Assembly (NCBI RefSeq): GCF_900187185.1 | Contig: NZ_LT906465.1 | Coordinates: 310,001 to 374,000 of the forward strand | Direction of reading: 5' to 3' | DNA from: Chryseobacterium taklimakanense | Lineage (GTDB): Bacteria; Bacteroidota; Bacteroidia; Flavobacteriales; Weeksellaceae | Length of the DNA: 64,000 nucleotides | Shown here: piece after piece, positions 8,275 through 16,503 of the stretch | Layout: every line of letters starts with the position of its first letter | Numbering within the stretch: position 1 is the stretch's first letter | The notes under the pieces: generated by a model | Told to the model about the DNA's origin: nothing | What the model saw: the letters and a program-made list of their open reading frames with translations, nothing else | Database searches by the model: none | Translations under genes and position numbers: made by a program

Positions 8275-9432
8275 TTATTTTGATTTTAAAATGATTTTCC
8301 CTTTTTGTGACTGGGTAAAAATCAGATATTGTGCTCCGCCGTCTTTCAGTTTATATTTTTTCTTGATGTCTTCAGGTTTTAAAGGATAATTTTTTGAGAT
8401 GATGTTATACTGCTCGCCTTTTTTAACCGATTTGGGACCCACAGCTTCGGTTTCTAAAACTCTTCCGGGGAAATCTTCAACAAATTCATTTGAAGTGTAA
8501 AGATGGGTATTCGGATGAAGTTTTTTAATATTAAATCTTTCTGAAATTAAATTGAAAGCTCCCGACTTCAAAACTGCATTTCCGGGAATATAAAGGTATT
8601 TTTCAGGCTCGGAATAGATTGCCGCAGCTGATTCTTCATCACCAAAAAAAAATTCAAATGGTGAATCCCCACTTTCGAGGTTAATGCATCTGCACAGAAT
8701 TTTGGCCGAATTCTGTTTTGAGTCCATGTAAATCAGGACTTCCTTGACCTCGTTTTTCACAGCAATGATCTCGATTTTTGAAATATTTTCCAAAACCGAG
8801 ATCAAATACTTTAAATCAATTAAAGGTGAAAGCTTGATGATAGTCTGACTGGAAATTTTCAGTAATTCATCCTGTATTTCCAGCAGGTTCGGCGAAAGGT
8901 CTTCTAAAAGGAAAACTTTATTTCTGTTCAGGTCGCGCCGTGCAGGATCCATATAAACCACATCAAACGCTTTCTTATTTTCCTTTAAAAAATCCTCTAA
9001 ATTCTGATTGAAGAAGGTTGCTTTTCTGCCTAAAATATTCCAGTTATGTTTTACGGTTTCAATCAGTTCGGAATTTTGTTCAACCAACGTTACATCATCA
9101 AAATTCTGCGACAAAAAGTAGGCATCAATTCCAAATCCTGTAGTAAGGTCGAGGAATGAATTTCCCCTCAAACTCCTGGCTTTATATTCTGCAGTAGCCT
9201 GCGAAGATGTCTGTTCCAGATTGAGATTTGGCGGGAAAATGATGTGCTCTCTTAGAAGAAATGGAAACTTTTTTGCGGCCACCTGCCGGCCTTTGATCTG
9301 CTGTACAATTTCGTGCATTGTAACATCCGGAAACGCCGATTTTTTCAGTAACAAAGAATGCAAATCCGTAGTTAGATTTGCATTGATAAAGTCCTGGATA
9401 TCTTTGTTTAAAATGTTTCCCACAGAATACAC
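8275..9432 (-). CDS. Class I SAM-dependent methyltransferase with THUMP-like C-terminal domain
   Basis: 385 residues. A SAM-binding Rossmann region spans about residues 90-190: motif I FLDLTTGFGIDAYFL, acidic loop VTLVEQNSEL, and VVYMDPARRD in the place of the catalytic motif IV. The C-terminal third resembles the THUMP-like domain found after this methyltransferase type in Bacteroidota. The fold points to an RNA (base N2- or cap-guanine-like) methyltransferase, but the target is unknown. The frame has no ATG near its beginning; GTG codons at 9432 and 9423 are the only plausible starts. It ends close to the OmpA-like gene promoter. Confidence 0.8.
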   Translation of the reverse strand: MYSVGNILNKDIQDFINANLTTDLHSLLLKKSAFPDVTMHEIVQQIKGRQVAAKKFPFLLREHIIFPPNLNLEQTSSQATAEYKARSLRGNSFLDLTTGFGIDAYFLSQNFDDVTLVEQNSELIETVKHNWNILGRKATFFNQNLEDFLKENKKAFDVVYMDPARRDLNRNKVFLLEDLSPNLLEIQDELLKISSQTIIKLSPLIDLKYLISVLENISKIEIIAVKNEVKEVLIYMDSKQNSAKILCRCINLESGDSPFEFFFGDEESAAAIYSEPEKYLYIPGNAVLKSGAFNLISERFNIKKLHPNTHLYTSNEFVEDFPGRVLETEAVGPKSVKKGEQYNIISKNYPLKPEDIKKKYKLKDGGAQYLIFTQSQKGKIILKSK

Positions 9433-9540
9433 GGATTTACACAGCCTAATTTGACTTTTTTAATTTTTACATTTTTGAGATTTATAATAACCTGAAATTT
9501 GTAAGCTCTCCCAATAATTCCTGTGAAATTCTGAGAGAGA

Positions 9541-10707
9541 TCAACAACCAAACATCTCCGCCAAGCGTACCGGTTTGATTTCGTGTTCTGAATATAAATC
9601 CTCCGCTGATTTTGTCTTTTCAAGTTTTGGGTAAAGGTTTACACCGATCAATTTTATCCTGCCCTCTTCCAACCACTTCTGTTCTGCAACAGCCTGGGAA
9701 AAGATATCTTTTTGGATTTTTCCGGATCTTAAATTTTCAAGGTAACCGCCCTGTTCTTCAATTTCCAGGAAATATCTCCAGGATTTCTCTGCAATTTGCT
9801 GCGTTAGATCTTCAATATAATAGCTGCCGTTTGGTGCGTCTTCAAAAACATTGATGATACTTTCGTAAGCCAAAACAATTTGCTGTTTGAATGAAATTTC
9901 TTCAGAAAGTTCGTTTGCATTCTGCAGTTTGTAATCATTGGTGAAAACCGCGTCTGCACCGCCAATCATCGCTGCCGCCAGCTCGAGAGTAGAGCGGATC
10001 AAATTGTTCTCTTCGTCGTTTTTGGCTTTATTTCTAAAAGAAGTTTCTGCAAAAATATATGGAATTTCATCCAGTCCAAATTCCTTTGAAAGCTGATTGA
10101 AAGTCAATTTCAGTGCACGCACTTTGGATATTTCGAAGAAATAATTTGCGCCTATCGCAATTCTGAAAACCAGTTGGTTCAATATTTCTTTCCCGAAAAG
10201 CTCCGTCAGTTCCTTGGTTTTTGCCATTGCAATCCCAAGCTGCTGATAAATTGCCGCTCCTGAATTTTGATGAAATGAAACATCGATACCAATATTCCTC
10301 TCAAAATCCTTGGCTAAAAGCTCTTTCGTAAGTTGCTCATTTAAAGTTCCGGCATTATCATCAAAAACATCAATCAAAGAAAAATAACGGCTGTCATCTT
10401 CAGTTTTAATGTGTTCTGATAAATCTTTATTGTTGATAAACAGCGCTTTTTCAGAGAGGTTCTCTACATTTTCATTCAGAAGAAATGCAAATACGTTTTC
10501 GTCAAGATCCTCATGATAAACCGAAACCAAATGTGTAGATTCCTCAATCTTAGGAAGGTTTTTCAAAGGCTTTAAAACTGAATCGTAATAGGGCCTAACC
10601 TTCAAACCTTCAAGATTTTCTTTGGAAAGCACCGCATAAATATCGTCGGTCTTCAACTGTTTCTGTACCAGTGATTCCCAATCCTGTAATGTAACTTTGC
10701 TGAACAT
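9541..10707 (-). CDS. mutA: Methylmalonyl-CoA mutase, small (beta) subunit-like
   Basis: 388 residues resembling the catalytic-barrel-like small subunit of methylmalonyl-CoA mutase: start LQDWESLVQKQLKTDD, KVRPYYDS, IGIDVSFHQNSGAAIYQQLGIAMA near residue 140, YIFAETSFRNKAKND near 225, NAPNGSYYIEDLTQQ-type substrate/cofactor contact region near 300, and the terminal PVRLAEMF. Like other small subunits it lacks the B12-binding domain. It should pair with MutB to interconvert succinyl-CoA and methylmalonyl-CoA. It is shorter than many MutA proteins, and no mutB gene lies next to it, where one is normally found; the minus-strand gene that follows is the methyltransferase. Confidence 0.85.
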   Translation of the reverse strand: MFSKVTLQDWESLVQKQLKTDDIYAVLSKENLEGLKVRPYYDSVLKPLKNLPKIEESTHLVSVYHEDLDENVFAFLLNENVENLSEKALFINNKDLSEHIKTEDDSRYFSLIDVFDDNAGTLNEQLTKELLAKDFERNIGIDVSFHQNSGAAIYQQLGIAMAKTKELTELFGKEILNQLVFRIAIGANYFFEISKVRALKLTFNQLSKEFGLDEIPYIFAETSFRNKAKNDEENNLIRSTLELAAAMIGGADAVFTNDYKLQNANELSEEISFKQQIVLAYESIINVFEDAPNGSYYIEDLTQQIAEKSWRYFLEIEEQGGYLENLRSGKIQKDIFSQAVAEQKWLEEGRIKLIGVNLYPKLEKTKSAEDLYSEHEIKPVRLAEMFGC

Positions 10708-10780
10708 TTTTCTTTTTTTGTGCCACTCACCGTGGAGCTGGCGTTATACCATGCCTTTGTACCGTTGCACCGTTAAAATT

Positions 10781-11143
10781 CTACTTTTCCGCTGGTTTCG
10801 TAATATTGCTGCTGTCAACCACTAGGATGAAAATTTCTTCGTTTGGTTTTTTCATAAAATAATTTTCACGGGCATATTTTTCCTTCTCATCCTTGTTGTT
10901 CATCAGCTTTTTGTAGAAGTCGTCATTCTTTTGGTATTCGTCTTTGTAATAGGAAAGCTGCTTTTCGTACTTCCCGATTTCCTGGTTCAGTTCGTTGATA
11001 ACCAGAAACGAAGTGCTGTCGAAAAAAATCATCCAAACCAAAAACGCAAAAACTGTAATAAAATACTTGTTCAGAATGTATTTTCTGAGAAATTTCACCG
11101 CTTTCGAAGTTGGTTTGATATCCTTGATCAGTTCTTCAGACAT
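10781..11143 (-). CDS. FtsB/DivIC-type septum formation protein
   Basis: 120 residues with a short cytoplasmic N terminus, one membrane helix (YFITVFAFLVWMIFF, about residues 28-42), then a coiled coil (ELNQEIGKYEKQLSYYKDEYQKNDDFYKKL) and the conserved KYARENYFMKKPNEEIFIL segment. That is the FtsB/DivIC pattern of the divisome, where the protein bridges FtsL and FtsQ in the periplasm. It overlaps the end of udk by 8 bases, a pairing common in Flavobacteria. Confidence 0.88.
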   Translation of the reverse strand: MSEELIKDIKPTSKAVKFLRKYILNKYFITVFAFLVWMIFFDSTSFLVINELNQEIGKYEKQLSYYKDEYQKNDDFYKKLMNNKDEKEKYARENYFMKKPNEEIFILVVDSSNITKPAEK

Positions 11144-11759
11144 TAGCGTGATTTTTAAGTGAATTGTTGATAACTGTGGTTAGAAAATCAATCGCAACGC
11201 TGTTGTGGCGCATGTTTGGGACAATCAGATCCGCTTCATTTTTAGAGGGTTCTATAAATTCCTGATGCATGGGCTTCAGCGTTGTTTGATAGCGGTGCAG
11301 GACTTCGCTAAGATCACGGCCGCGTTCCTGTGTGTCGCGGCGAATCCTCCTGATCAGTCTTTCGTCGGAATCGGCATGTACAAAGACTTTTAAATCATAT
11401 TCCTTTAAAAGTTCAGGATTGGTCAAAACCAAAATTCCTTCAACGATCAAAACATTTCTAGGCTCAATTTTGACGTGGTCTCCCGTTCTGGAATGTGTCA
11501 CAAAACTGTAAACCGGCTGTTCGATGTTCTCCCCTTTTTTCAAAGCTTTTACATGTTTCAGAAGTAGTTCAAAATCAATCGATTTTGGATGATCGTAGTT
11601 CAACGCTTCCCTTTCCTGGAGCGAAAGATGCTGATTGTCGTGGTAATAATTATCCTGCGAAAGAACATTCACACCTTCGGCATTGAGCTGCTGAAGAATT
11701 TTATTGACAACTGTGGTTTTTCCGCTGCCGGTACCACCTGCAATTCCGATTACGAGCAT
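11136..11759 (-). CDS. udk: Uridine kinase
   Basis: 207 residues, full length. Walker A GIAGGTGSGKTT at residue 5, SQDNYYHD (catalytic Asp), NYDHPKSIDF (substrate pocket), TGDHVKIEPRNVLIVEGILVL (Walker B-like), and the lid/arginine segment RLIRRIRRDTQERGRD. It phosphorylates uridine and cytidine in pyrimidine salvage. First gene of a two-gene unit with the FtsB-like gene. A perfect TAnnTTTG box (TATATTTG) lies 17 bases before the ATG. Confidence 0.95.
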   Translation of the reverse strand: MLVIGIAGGTGSGKTTVVNKILQQLNAEGVNVLSQDNYYHDNQHLSLQEREALNYDHPKSIDFELLLKHVKALKKGENIEQPVYSFVTHSRTGDHVKIEPRNVLIVEGILVLTNPELLKEYDLKVFVHADSDERLIRRIRRDTQERGRDLSEVLHRYQTTLKPMHQEFIEPSKNEADLIVPNMRHNSVAIDFLTTVINNSLKNHANV

Positions 11760-11775
11760 TAAGAATTTGTTTTTA

Positions 11776-11783
11776 CAAATATA
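11776..11783 (-). promoter_or_regulatory. -7 promoter box of udk
   Basis: TATATTTG on the minus strand, an exact match to TAnnTTTG, 17 bases upstream of the udk start codon. Confidence 0.65.
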
Positions 11784-11839
11784 TTAAATTCAAAGATAAA
11801 TAAGGAGTAATGGACCGCGAGAAATGAGTGATTTTTTTG

Positions 11840-11970
11840 AATTTATTTCACGCAGCGCACGAACTATTTTCTACAAAGTTCCCCAGTTTATTCACTCACA
11901 AAGTCGCTTTATCACATTGCATTAAGAAAAAAAATTGAACTCAGCGAACCTCAGTGTACTCTGTGTTTCA
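11840..11970. repeat. Degenerate intergenic repeat, CGCAGCG / CTCTGTG type
   Basis: The spacer between udk and the SanA-like gene contains TTTCACGCAGCGCACG, CTCACAAAGTCGC and CAGCGAACCTCAGTGTACTCTGTG. These are degenerate forms of short intergenic repeats (of the kind cgcaaagtcgc and ctctgtgtactctgtg) that are widespread in Bacteroidota. No gene is visible in the 216-base spacer. Confidence 0.4.
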
Positions 11971-11975
11971 GGAAA

Positions 11976-12590
11976 TCAATCGTCGATTCTGAAAATATAA
12001 TGAATCACCGCCAAAACACGCGCGAAAAATTCCCGGGATTGGTTTCTGTAATAACTTTCGGGCTTGGTAATGTCCTGCGCATCGAAACCCAGGGCATTCA
12101 TGTCGAGGTTTCTGGCAAAAAACAAAGCCCGTAAATTGTGGTAACCCTGCGAAACGATGATCACATCATTTGCGCCATAAAGTTCCTTCGTCCTTTTGAT
12201 GCTCGCCTGAGTATTGAAACCTCTGGAATCTTTGGTAATGATGTGCTCAGGAATGCCCTCCTGGTAGATCAGGAAATTTTTCATCGCCGTGGGCTCGTCG
12301 TAGCCTTTGCTTTTTTCGCCGCTCACGATGATGTTTTTAATTTTTCCGTGATGGTAAAGAAGCGCCGCAGCATCCATCCTCGAAATAAAATATGGATTGG
12401 CATTTCCGGATTTTGTGCGTGGTGAAGTTCCCAGGACCAAAGCCGTTTCCCGTGGTGGAATTTTCGAAATCTTGGTGTACGTGCGACCGTTGGTAAGCGC
12501 AAATACCCAGATATTCGCGATCATCATCGACAGGATTCCCATCTCGATGATCAGGAAAAATATTTTAAATATGTCTAAAATCCTTTTCAA
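11976..12590 (-). CDS. SanA/ElyC-like DUF218 membrane protein
   Basis: Contains one N-terminal membrane helix (IFFLIIEMGILSMMIANIWVFA) and a DUF218 domain: TALVLGTSPRT, YFISRMDAAALLYHHGKIKNIIVSGEKS, the DEPTAMKNFLI and RGFNTQASIKRTKEL segments and VIIVSQGYHNLRALFFAR. SanA-type proteins act at the envelope and affect resistance to vancomycin or envelope stress in enterobacteria; the biochemical reaction is not settled. The longest frame begins at 12641 inside the upstream gene. A TTG at 12590 that overlaps the stop of the PaaE-like gene (TTGA) is the more natural coupled start, giving 204 residues. Confidence 0.8.
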   Translation of the reverse strand: MKRILDIFKIFFLIIEMGILSMMIANIWVFALTNGRTYTKISKIPPRETALVLGTSPRTKSGNANPYFISRMDAAALLYHHGKIKNIIVSGEKSKGYDEPTAMKNFLIYQEGIPEHIITKDSRGFNTQASIKRTKELYGANDVIIVSQGYHNLRALFFARNLDMNALGFDAQDITKPESYYRNQSREFFARVLAVIHYIFRIDD

Positions 12591-13711
12591 AGCTGGTCGA
12601 AATCCAATTTTATTTTGTCTGTCAAAGCGAAGGACATGCACGCCAGTATATTGCCTTTCTCCTCTTCCCTCTCTGTTAAATATTCATTTTCAAGCAGCTC
12701 TACTTCACCTTCTACCAAACGGCACTGGCAACTTCCGCAGATGCCTGATTTACATGAAAAAGGAACTGTAAATTTCTGAATGGAAAGGCTTTGCAGCAAT
12801 TTATCGCGATTATCTTTTAATGTGGTTTTGTAGGTCTCGCCGTTGTATGTAAATTCAACTTCAATATTTTCAACGAGCGGAAAATCAACTTCTACAGGAT
12901 AGATATCATCATTAAATTCCTCAAAAAGTTCAAAATGAATGTTCTTTTTCGGAATACCGTTTTCGTAGCAGGCGTTTGCAATAGATTTGATCATTTCGCC
13001 TTTACCGCAGATCAGCACTTCGTCCACCGAATCCCAAAGCGTCGCTTCCTCATCAGTATCATCAATCATCAAAATTTGATTGATGATCAAACTGAGCCGT
13101 TGCCGGTCAAGGCGCCCCTCAAATAAAGCATTCCCGACCCTTTCCTGTGAAAAAAAGTAGTGGATCTGCAGCCGGTCTGCATATTTTTTCTGCAAAAGTT
13201 CGAGCTCGTCCCGGAAAGCCACATCTTCCCAGCTTCTATTCCCGTAAAAGAGGAACATTCGGGTGCGCGCTTCATTGTGAAGAATATTTTTGAAATGGCT
13301 TAAAATCGGCGTAATCCCAATTCCCGCTGCAAACCCAAGAATCGTTCTGAATTCAGCGGGTTTAGAGACTAAAGTGAACCGCCCTTTTGGCTCACCGGCT
13401 TCAATTTCATCACCGATGCCGTAATGCTGGTAAAGGCTCATTGTAGAACTGTCTTCGGTATTGATTTTAATGCCGAGACAAATTTTACCTTCGTGCGGCG
13501 CGGTGGTCATTGAATAATCATTTATGAATTCTTCGCCATGGTGAAGATATTTTAATGATACATACTGTCCGGCCTCGAAGCGGAAACTGTCTTGAAGTTC
13601 CGCCGGAATTCCGAGCTCCAGGACAAAAGTGTTTTTGGTTAGTTGCTCTTTTTTCGTTATTTTTAGCCTGTGAAAAGGTTGCTTTTTTGCCTGGTGTAGA
13701 AGTGCTTCCAT
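12587..13711 (-). CDS. PaaE-like flavin/[2Fe-2S] oxidoreductase
   Basis: 374 residues in three modules. An FAD-binding beta barrel (residues about 15-125) has FRFEAGQYVSLKYLH and NDYSMTTAPHEG. An NAD(P)-binding domain (about 125-260) has ILGFAAGIGITPILSH, MFLFYGNRSWEDVAF and VLICGKGEMIKSI. A C-terminal plant-type [2Fe-2S] ferredoxin domain has CKSGICGSCQCRLVEGEV and a final cysteine in ILACMSF. This is the order in PaaE and HMP-type reductases, which pass electrons from NADPH to an oxygenase or desaturase. No paa oxygenase genes are nearby, so the partner is unknown; in Flavobacteria such genes often serve acyl-lipid desaturases or stand alone. Confidence 0.88.
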   Translation of the reverse strand: MEALLHQAKKQPFHRLKITKKEQLTKNTFVLELGIPAELQDSFRFEAGQYVSLKYLHHGEEFINDYSMTTAPHEGKICLGIKINTEDSSTMSLYQHYGIGDEIEAGEPKGRFTLVSKPAEFRTILGFAAGIGITPILSHFKNILHNEARTRMFLFYGNRSWEDVAFRDELELLQKKYADRLQIHYFFSQERVGNALFEGRLDRQRLSLIINQILMIDDTDEEATLWDSVDEVLICGKGEMIKSIANACYENGIPKKNIHFELFEEFNDDIYPVEVDFPLVENIEVEFTYNGETYKTTLKDNRDKLLQSLSIQKFTVPFSCKSGICGSCQCRLVEGEVELLENEYLTEREEEKGNILACMSFALTDKIKLDFDQL

Positions 13712-13721
13712 ATCTCTTAAA

Positions 13722-13729
13722 CAAAAATA
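13722..13729 (-). promoter_or_regulatory. -7 promoter box of the PaaE-like gene
   Basis: TATTTTTG on the minus strand, in the short spacer between divergent genes. It implies a very short leader of a few bases. Confidence 0.45.
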
Positions 13730-13738
13730 TAAAAATTT

Positions 13739-14296
13739 ATGAAAAAGTTTCTTCTTCCGCTTGTGATACTGGCGTTTTTAACATCGTGTAAAAAAGATAA
13801 TAAGGTAACCGAAAACACCTACGAAGCAGATTCCACCGTTGTAATTCCTGAAACCAACGAACCTGCGGACAATATAATTTTGACGGAATACACGCCCGAT
13901 CAGGTTTCGGAGCTTTTAAACAGGAAAAACGACACGCTGTACGTCACCAATTTTTTTGCGACCTGGTGTGGTCCCTGTGTACGCGAACTCCCCCACTTCC
14001 GTGAAAAAATGGATGAATTAAAAGGCAAACCTGTAAAATTCACTTTTGTAAGCCTGGACCAGAAATCTGACTGGGACTCGAAGGTAAAAGAATTTGGCGA
14101 CGCGCACGGCATTGCCCAGCAAATCATTTTACTTGACGGAATGGCTTTGGCGCCTGATTTTATGACTAAAAATTTCAGCCAGTGGGACGGCGGTTCAATT
14201 CCATTTACATTTATGCGAAAAGGCGATAAAACCGATGAAACCGTCGGAATGATGACGAAGGATGAACTGGAAAGAAAGTTGAATTCTTTTAATTAA
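13739..14296 (+). CDS. TlpA-like thioredoxin-fold lipoprotein
   Basis: 185 residues. Lipoprotein signal MKKFLLPLVILAFLTSC with the cysteine at residue 17, then a spacer rich in Thr and Glu, then a thioredoxin fold with the active site FFATWCGPCVRELPHF (CGPC, about residue 80) and the cis-proline segment GSIPFTF near 160. Periplasm-facing TlpA/ResA-type proteins reduce or isomerise disulfides, for example in cytochrome c maturation. The substrate is unknown. It is divergent from the PaaE-like gene and lies directly upstream of the ABC permease gene, possibly co-transcribed. Confidence 0.88.
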   Translation: MKKFLLPLVILAFLTSCKKDNKVTENTYEADSTVVIPETNEPADNIILTEYTPDQVSELLNRKNDTLYVTNFFATWCGPCVRELPHFREKMDELKGKPVKFTFVSLDQKSDWDSKVKEFGDAHGIAQQIILLDGMALAPDFMTKNFSQWDGGSIPFTFMRKGDKTDETVGMMTKDELERKLNSFN

Positions 14297-14352
14297 TACA
14301 TAAAAATATTGCTACAATTTTTTGAAAACCTTCTTTCGATTTGTGGTTTAGA

Positions 14353-15321
14353 ATGACCAACCCGTTTAAATTCCTTTGCTCAGCACTTCTCATACTGGCA
14401 TTAATCTTTATTGCCATAAACTTGAACATTGGTTTTTTAAAGCTCAATTTCTCCGATTTTATCGGTCAAACGGAAAATTCCCAAATTGCTCAAATGCGGA
14501 TCAACCGCGTTGCCGTAATGCTTCTGGCCGGCATCTCAATTCCGACTTCCGGATTTTTGCTGCAGGAATATTTTCAGAATCCATTAGCGGGACCTTCGGT
14601 TCTGGGAATTTCCTCGGTTGCGAGTTTAAGCGTGGCTTTTTACATTTTCTTTTCACACAATTTCACCATTCCGGAAATACTTCAGAATGGATTTATCAGC
14701 ATCTCCGCAATCGCCGGTAGTTTATTGCTGATGTTGGTTCTATTGGCTTTTTCGAACAAATTTCAGGACAAATCTTTCCTTATTATTTTTGGGTTTCTGG
14801 TTTCAGCTTTGGCCGGAGCCATTGTATCGATCCTGCAGTTGTATGCCGACGATCAGAGCCTGAAAAATTATATCCTGTGGAGCTTTGGTGCTAATAATCA
14901 CGTAACTGCTAACCAAATTTTTGTTCTGGCACTTATTGTAATTTCTGGATTGGCCGTAAGTTTTAAGACTATTAAACCGTTAATTGGAAACGCTTTGGGA
15001 AGCAGTTATGCCCAAAGTTTAGGTGTGAATTTGACGCAGCTGAAATACTTAGTCATTATTGCTTCATCACTGCTTTCGGCGTCGGTCACCGCCTTTTTGG
15101 GCCCCATTTTATTTATAGGAATAGTTGTACCGCATTTCTGCAGAATGATATGGAATCCGGCCAAACTTTGGCAGCAGTGGATCCTTAATATGGTTTTGGG
15201 AATTATAATTATGGAATTGTTTTCAATCATCTCAGAACTGACACAGTTTCCGTTGAATGTGATAACCTCCCTGTTTGGCATTCCGGTGATCTTGATGATG
15301 TTATTGAATAATAGAAATTAA
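14353..15321 (+). CDS. FecCD-family ABC permease (iron-siderophore or cobalamin)
   Basis: 322 residues from ATG at 14353; a TTG 12 bases upstream is in frame but less likely. About nine to ten membrane helices and the FecCD signature LLAGISIPTSGFLLQEYFQNPLAGPSVLGISS near residue 60, then SFGANNHVTANQIFVL and a C-terminal FLGPILFIGIVVPHFCRMIW segment (coupling to the ATPase). The family imports iron-chelates, haem or vitamin B12 across the inner membrane. The matching ATPase follows at 15414; no substrate-binding protein gene is adjacent. The TonB receptor at 25378 could be functionally linked, but that is only an inference. Confidence 0.9.
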   Translation: MTNPFKFLCSALLILALIFIAINLNIGFLKLNFSDFIGQTENSQIAQMRINRVAVMLLAGISIPTSGFLLQEYFQNPLAGPSVLGISSVASLSVAFYIFFSHNFTIPEILQNGFISISAIAGSLLLMLVLLAFSNKFQDKSFLIIFGFLVSALAGAIVSILQLYADDQSLKNYILWSFGANNHVTANQIFVLALIVISGLAVSFKTIKPLIGNALGSSYAQSLGVNLTQLKYLVIIASSLLSASVTAFLGPILFIGIVVPHFCRMIWNPAKLWQQWILNMVLGIIIMELFSIISELTQFPLNVITSLFGIPVILMMLLNNRN

Positions 15322-15405
15322 TCTCGCACAGATTTCACAGATTACACAGAAATAAAACTTTATATTTAAACATATAATCTGTGAAAATCCGTGAAATCTG
15401 TGAGA
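15322..15405. repeat. Imperfect inverted repeat between the permease and ATPase genes
   Basis: CTCGCACAGATTTCACAGATTA (15323 on) is mirrored by TAATCTGTGAAAATCCGTGAAATCTGTGAG (15375-15404) with about 30 bases between. Such cacagatttcacag elements are frequent in Bacteroidota intergenic regions. It lies in what is otherwise an operon spacer, so it could fold in the mRNA between the two cistrons. Confidence 0.55.
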
Positions 15406-15413
15406 AACAATAA

Positions 15414-16337
15414 ATGTTTTTAGAATTAATAAATACAGACATCGGTTATAAAACACCTTTAATTAAAGGCGTGAATGTTTCTTTGAGCATAGGTGAAGTC
15501 TGTCTTTTAATTGGAAACAACGGTGTTGGTAAGACCACTTTAATCAAATCCATTTTAAATCAGATTCCTGCACTTTCAGGCGAAATTTTTATTAATAATA
15601 AAAGCATTAAAAACCTTTCAGCCAAAGAAATTGCGGAGCAAATTGCTGTTGTTTTTTCTAAAGCACAAATCCCAGCAAATTATACTGTTGAGGATTTAAT
15701 TTCGCTGGGAAAATACATCCATTATCCTTATTATTTTGAACTGAACGTAAACGACAAAAAAGAAGTTGCGGAAATCATTGAAAGTTTAAACTTAAACCAA
15801 TACAAAAAACTCACTTTACAGAAACTTTCAGACGGTAACCTTCAGAAAGCCTTTATCGGTCGGGCTTTTGCTCAAAATTCACCGATGATTATTCTGGACG
15901 AACCCACCACACATTTGGATGAAGACAATAAAATTATCATTCTAAAATTGCTGCGTGAATTTGCAAGGAAATATAATAAGCTGATACTTTTTTCCTCCCA
16001 CGACTGGCGGCTTGCAAAAGAATTTGCTGACAAAATCTGGTTTGTGAAAGGCCAAAAACTGTACACCGGAATTGCGGAAGATGTACTTTCGGCACATCCG
16101 GATCTGTCGGATCCTGTTCTTTTCGACATTCATAAAAATTTCATTCCGCCACATATTTCAGCTACAGAATTTCAAAAAGAACTGCTCTATTCTTTGCTGC
16201 AGAAAAATTTTAAAAATGACCTCTCGCCGTATCATTTTACATTTTCTGAAGGTATCTGGATCCTTGAAAGCAATAATTCTCATCAAAATTTCACCAGTTT
16301 TGAGGAAATCATTTTATTTCTCCGGAACAGCCTTTAA
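15414..16337 (+). CDS. ABC transporter ATP-binding protein (iron/B12 uptake type)
   Basis: 307 residues. Walker A GNNGVGKTT near residue 35, Q-loop region around AEQIAVVFSKAQIP, signature region LQKLSDGNLQKAFIGRAFAQ, Walker B MIILDEPTTHLD, and H-loop FSSHDWRLA. It would drive the FecCD-type permease encoded upstream. The signature reads LSDGN instead of LSGGQ, a departure that also occurs in some FecE/BtuD relatives. About 50 extra residues follow the ATPase core. A promoter/operator region for the divergent-free marR gene follows. Confidence 0.88.
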   Translation: MFLELINTDIGYKTPLIKGVNVSLSIGEVCLLIGNNGVGKTTLIKSILNQIPALSGEIFINNKSIKNLSAKEIAEQIAVVFSKAQIPANYTVEDLISLGKYIHYPYYFELNVNDKKEVAEIIESLNLNQYKKLTLQKLSDGNLQKAFIGRAFAQNSPMIILDEPTTHLDEDNKIIILKLLREFARKYNKLILFSSHDWRLAKEFADKIWFVKGQKLYTGIAEDVLSAHPDLSDPVLFDIHKNFIPPHISATEFQKELLYSLLQKNFKNDLSPYHFTFSEGIWILESNNSHQNFTSFEEIILFLRNSL

Positions 16338-16364
16338 TTCCACATTTTACGGACGTCCCAGAAA

Positions 16365-16382
16365 TGTTATGCATGCATAGTA
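16365..16382. promoter_or_regulatory. Upstream (secondary) MarR-type operator before marR
   Basis: TGTTATGCATGCATAGTA shares the core TTATGCATGCATA with the sites at 5232 and 16449. It lies 84 bases upstream of the perfect site, so the two could be bound cooperatively. Confidence 0.6.
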
Positions 16383-16448
16383 TTATGCTTTTCATAAAGA
16401 TTAAATTGCTGATTTTCAATATTTAACAAAATATTAACAAAATTGATA

Positions 16449-16466
16449 TATTATGCATGCATAATA
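16449..16466. promoter_or_regulatory. Main MarR-type operator before marR and the beta-oxidation operon
   Basis: TATTATGCATGCATAATA is a perfect 18-base palindrome ending 5 bases before the -7 box of marR. A protein bound there would cover the -33 region, which fits repression and autoregulation. Confidence 0.75.
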
Positions 16467-16471
16467 ATTTT

Positions 16472-16479
16472 TAAATTTG
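16472..16479 (+). promoter_or_regulatory. -7 promoter box of marR
   Basis: TAAATTTG matches TAnnTTTG exactly, 24 bases before the marR start codon and directly after the palindromic operator. Confidence 0.65.
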
Positions 16480-16503
16480 GGAAAACCAGAATAGTAAATA
16501 TTT

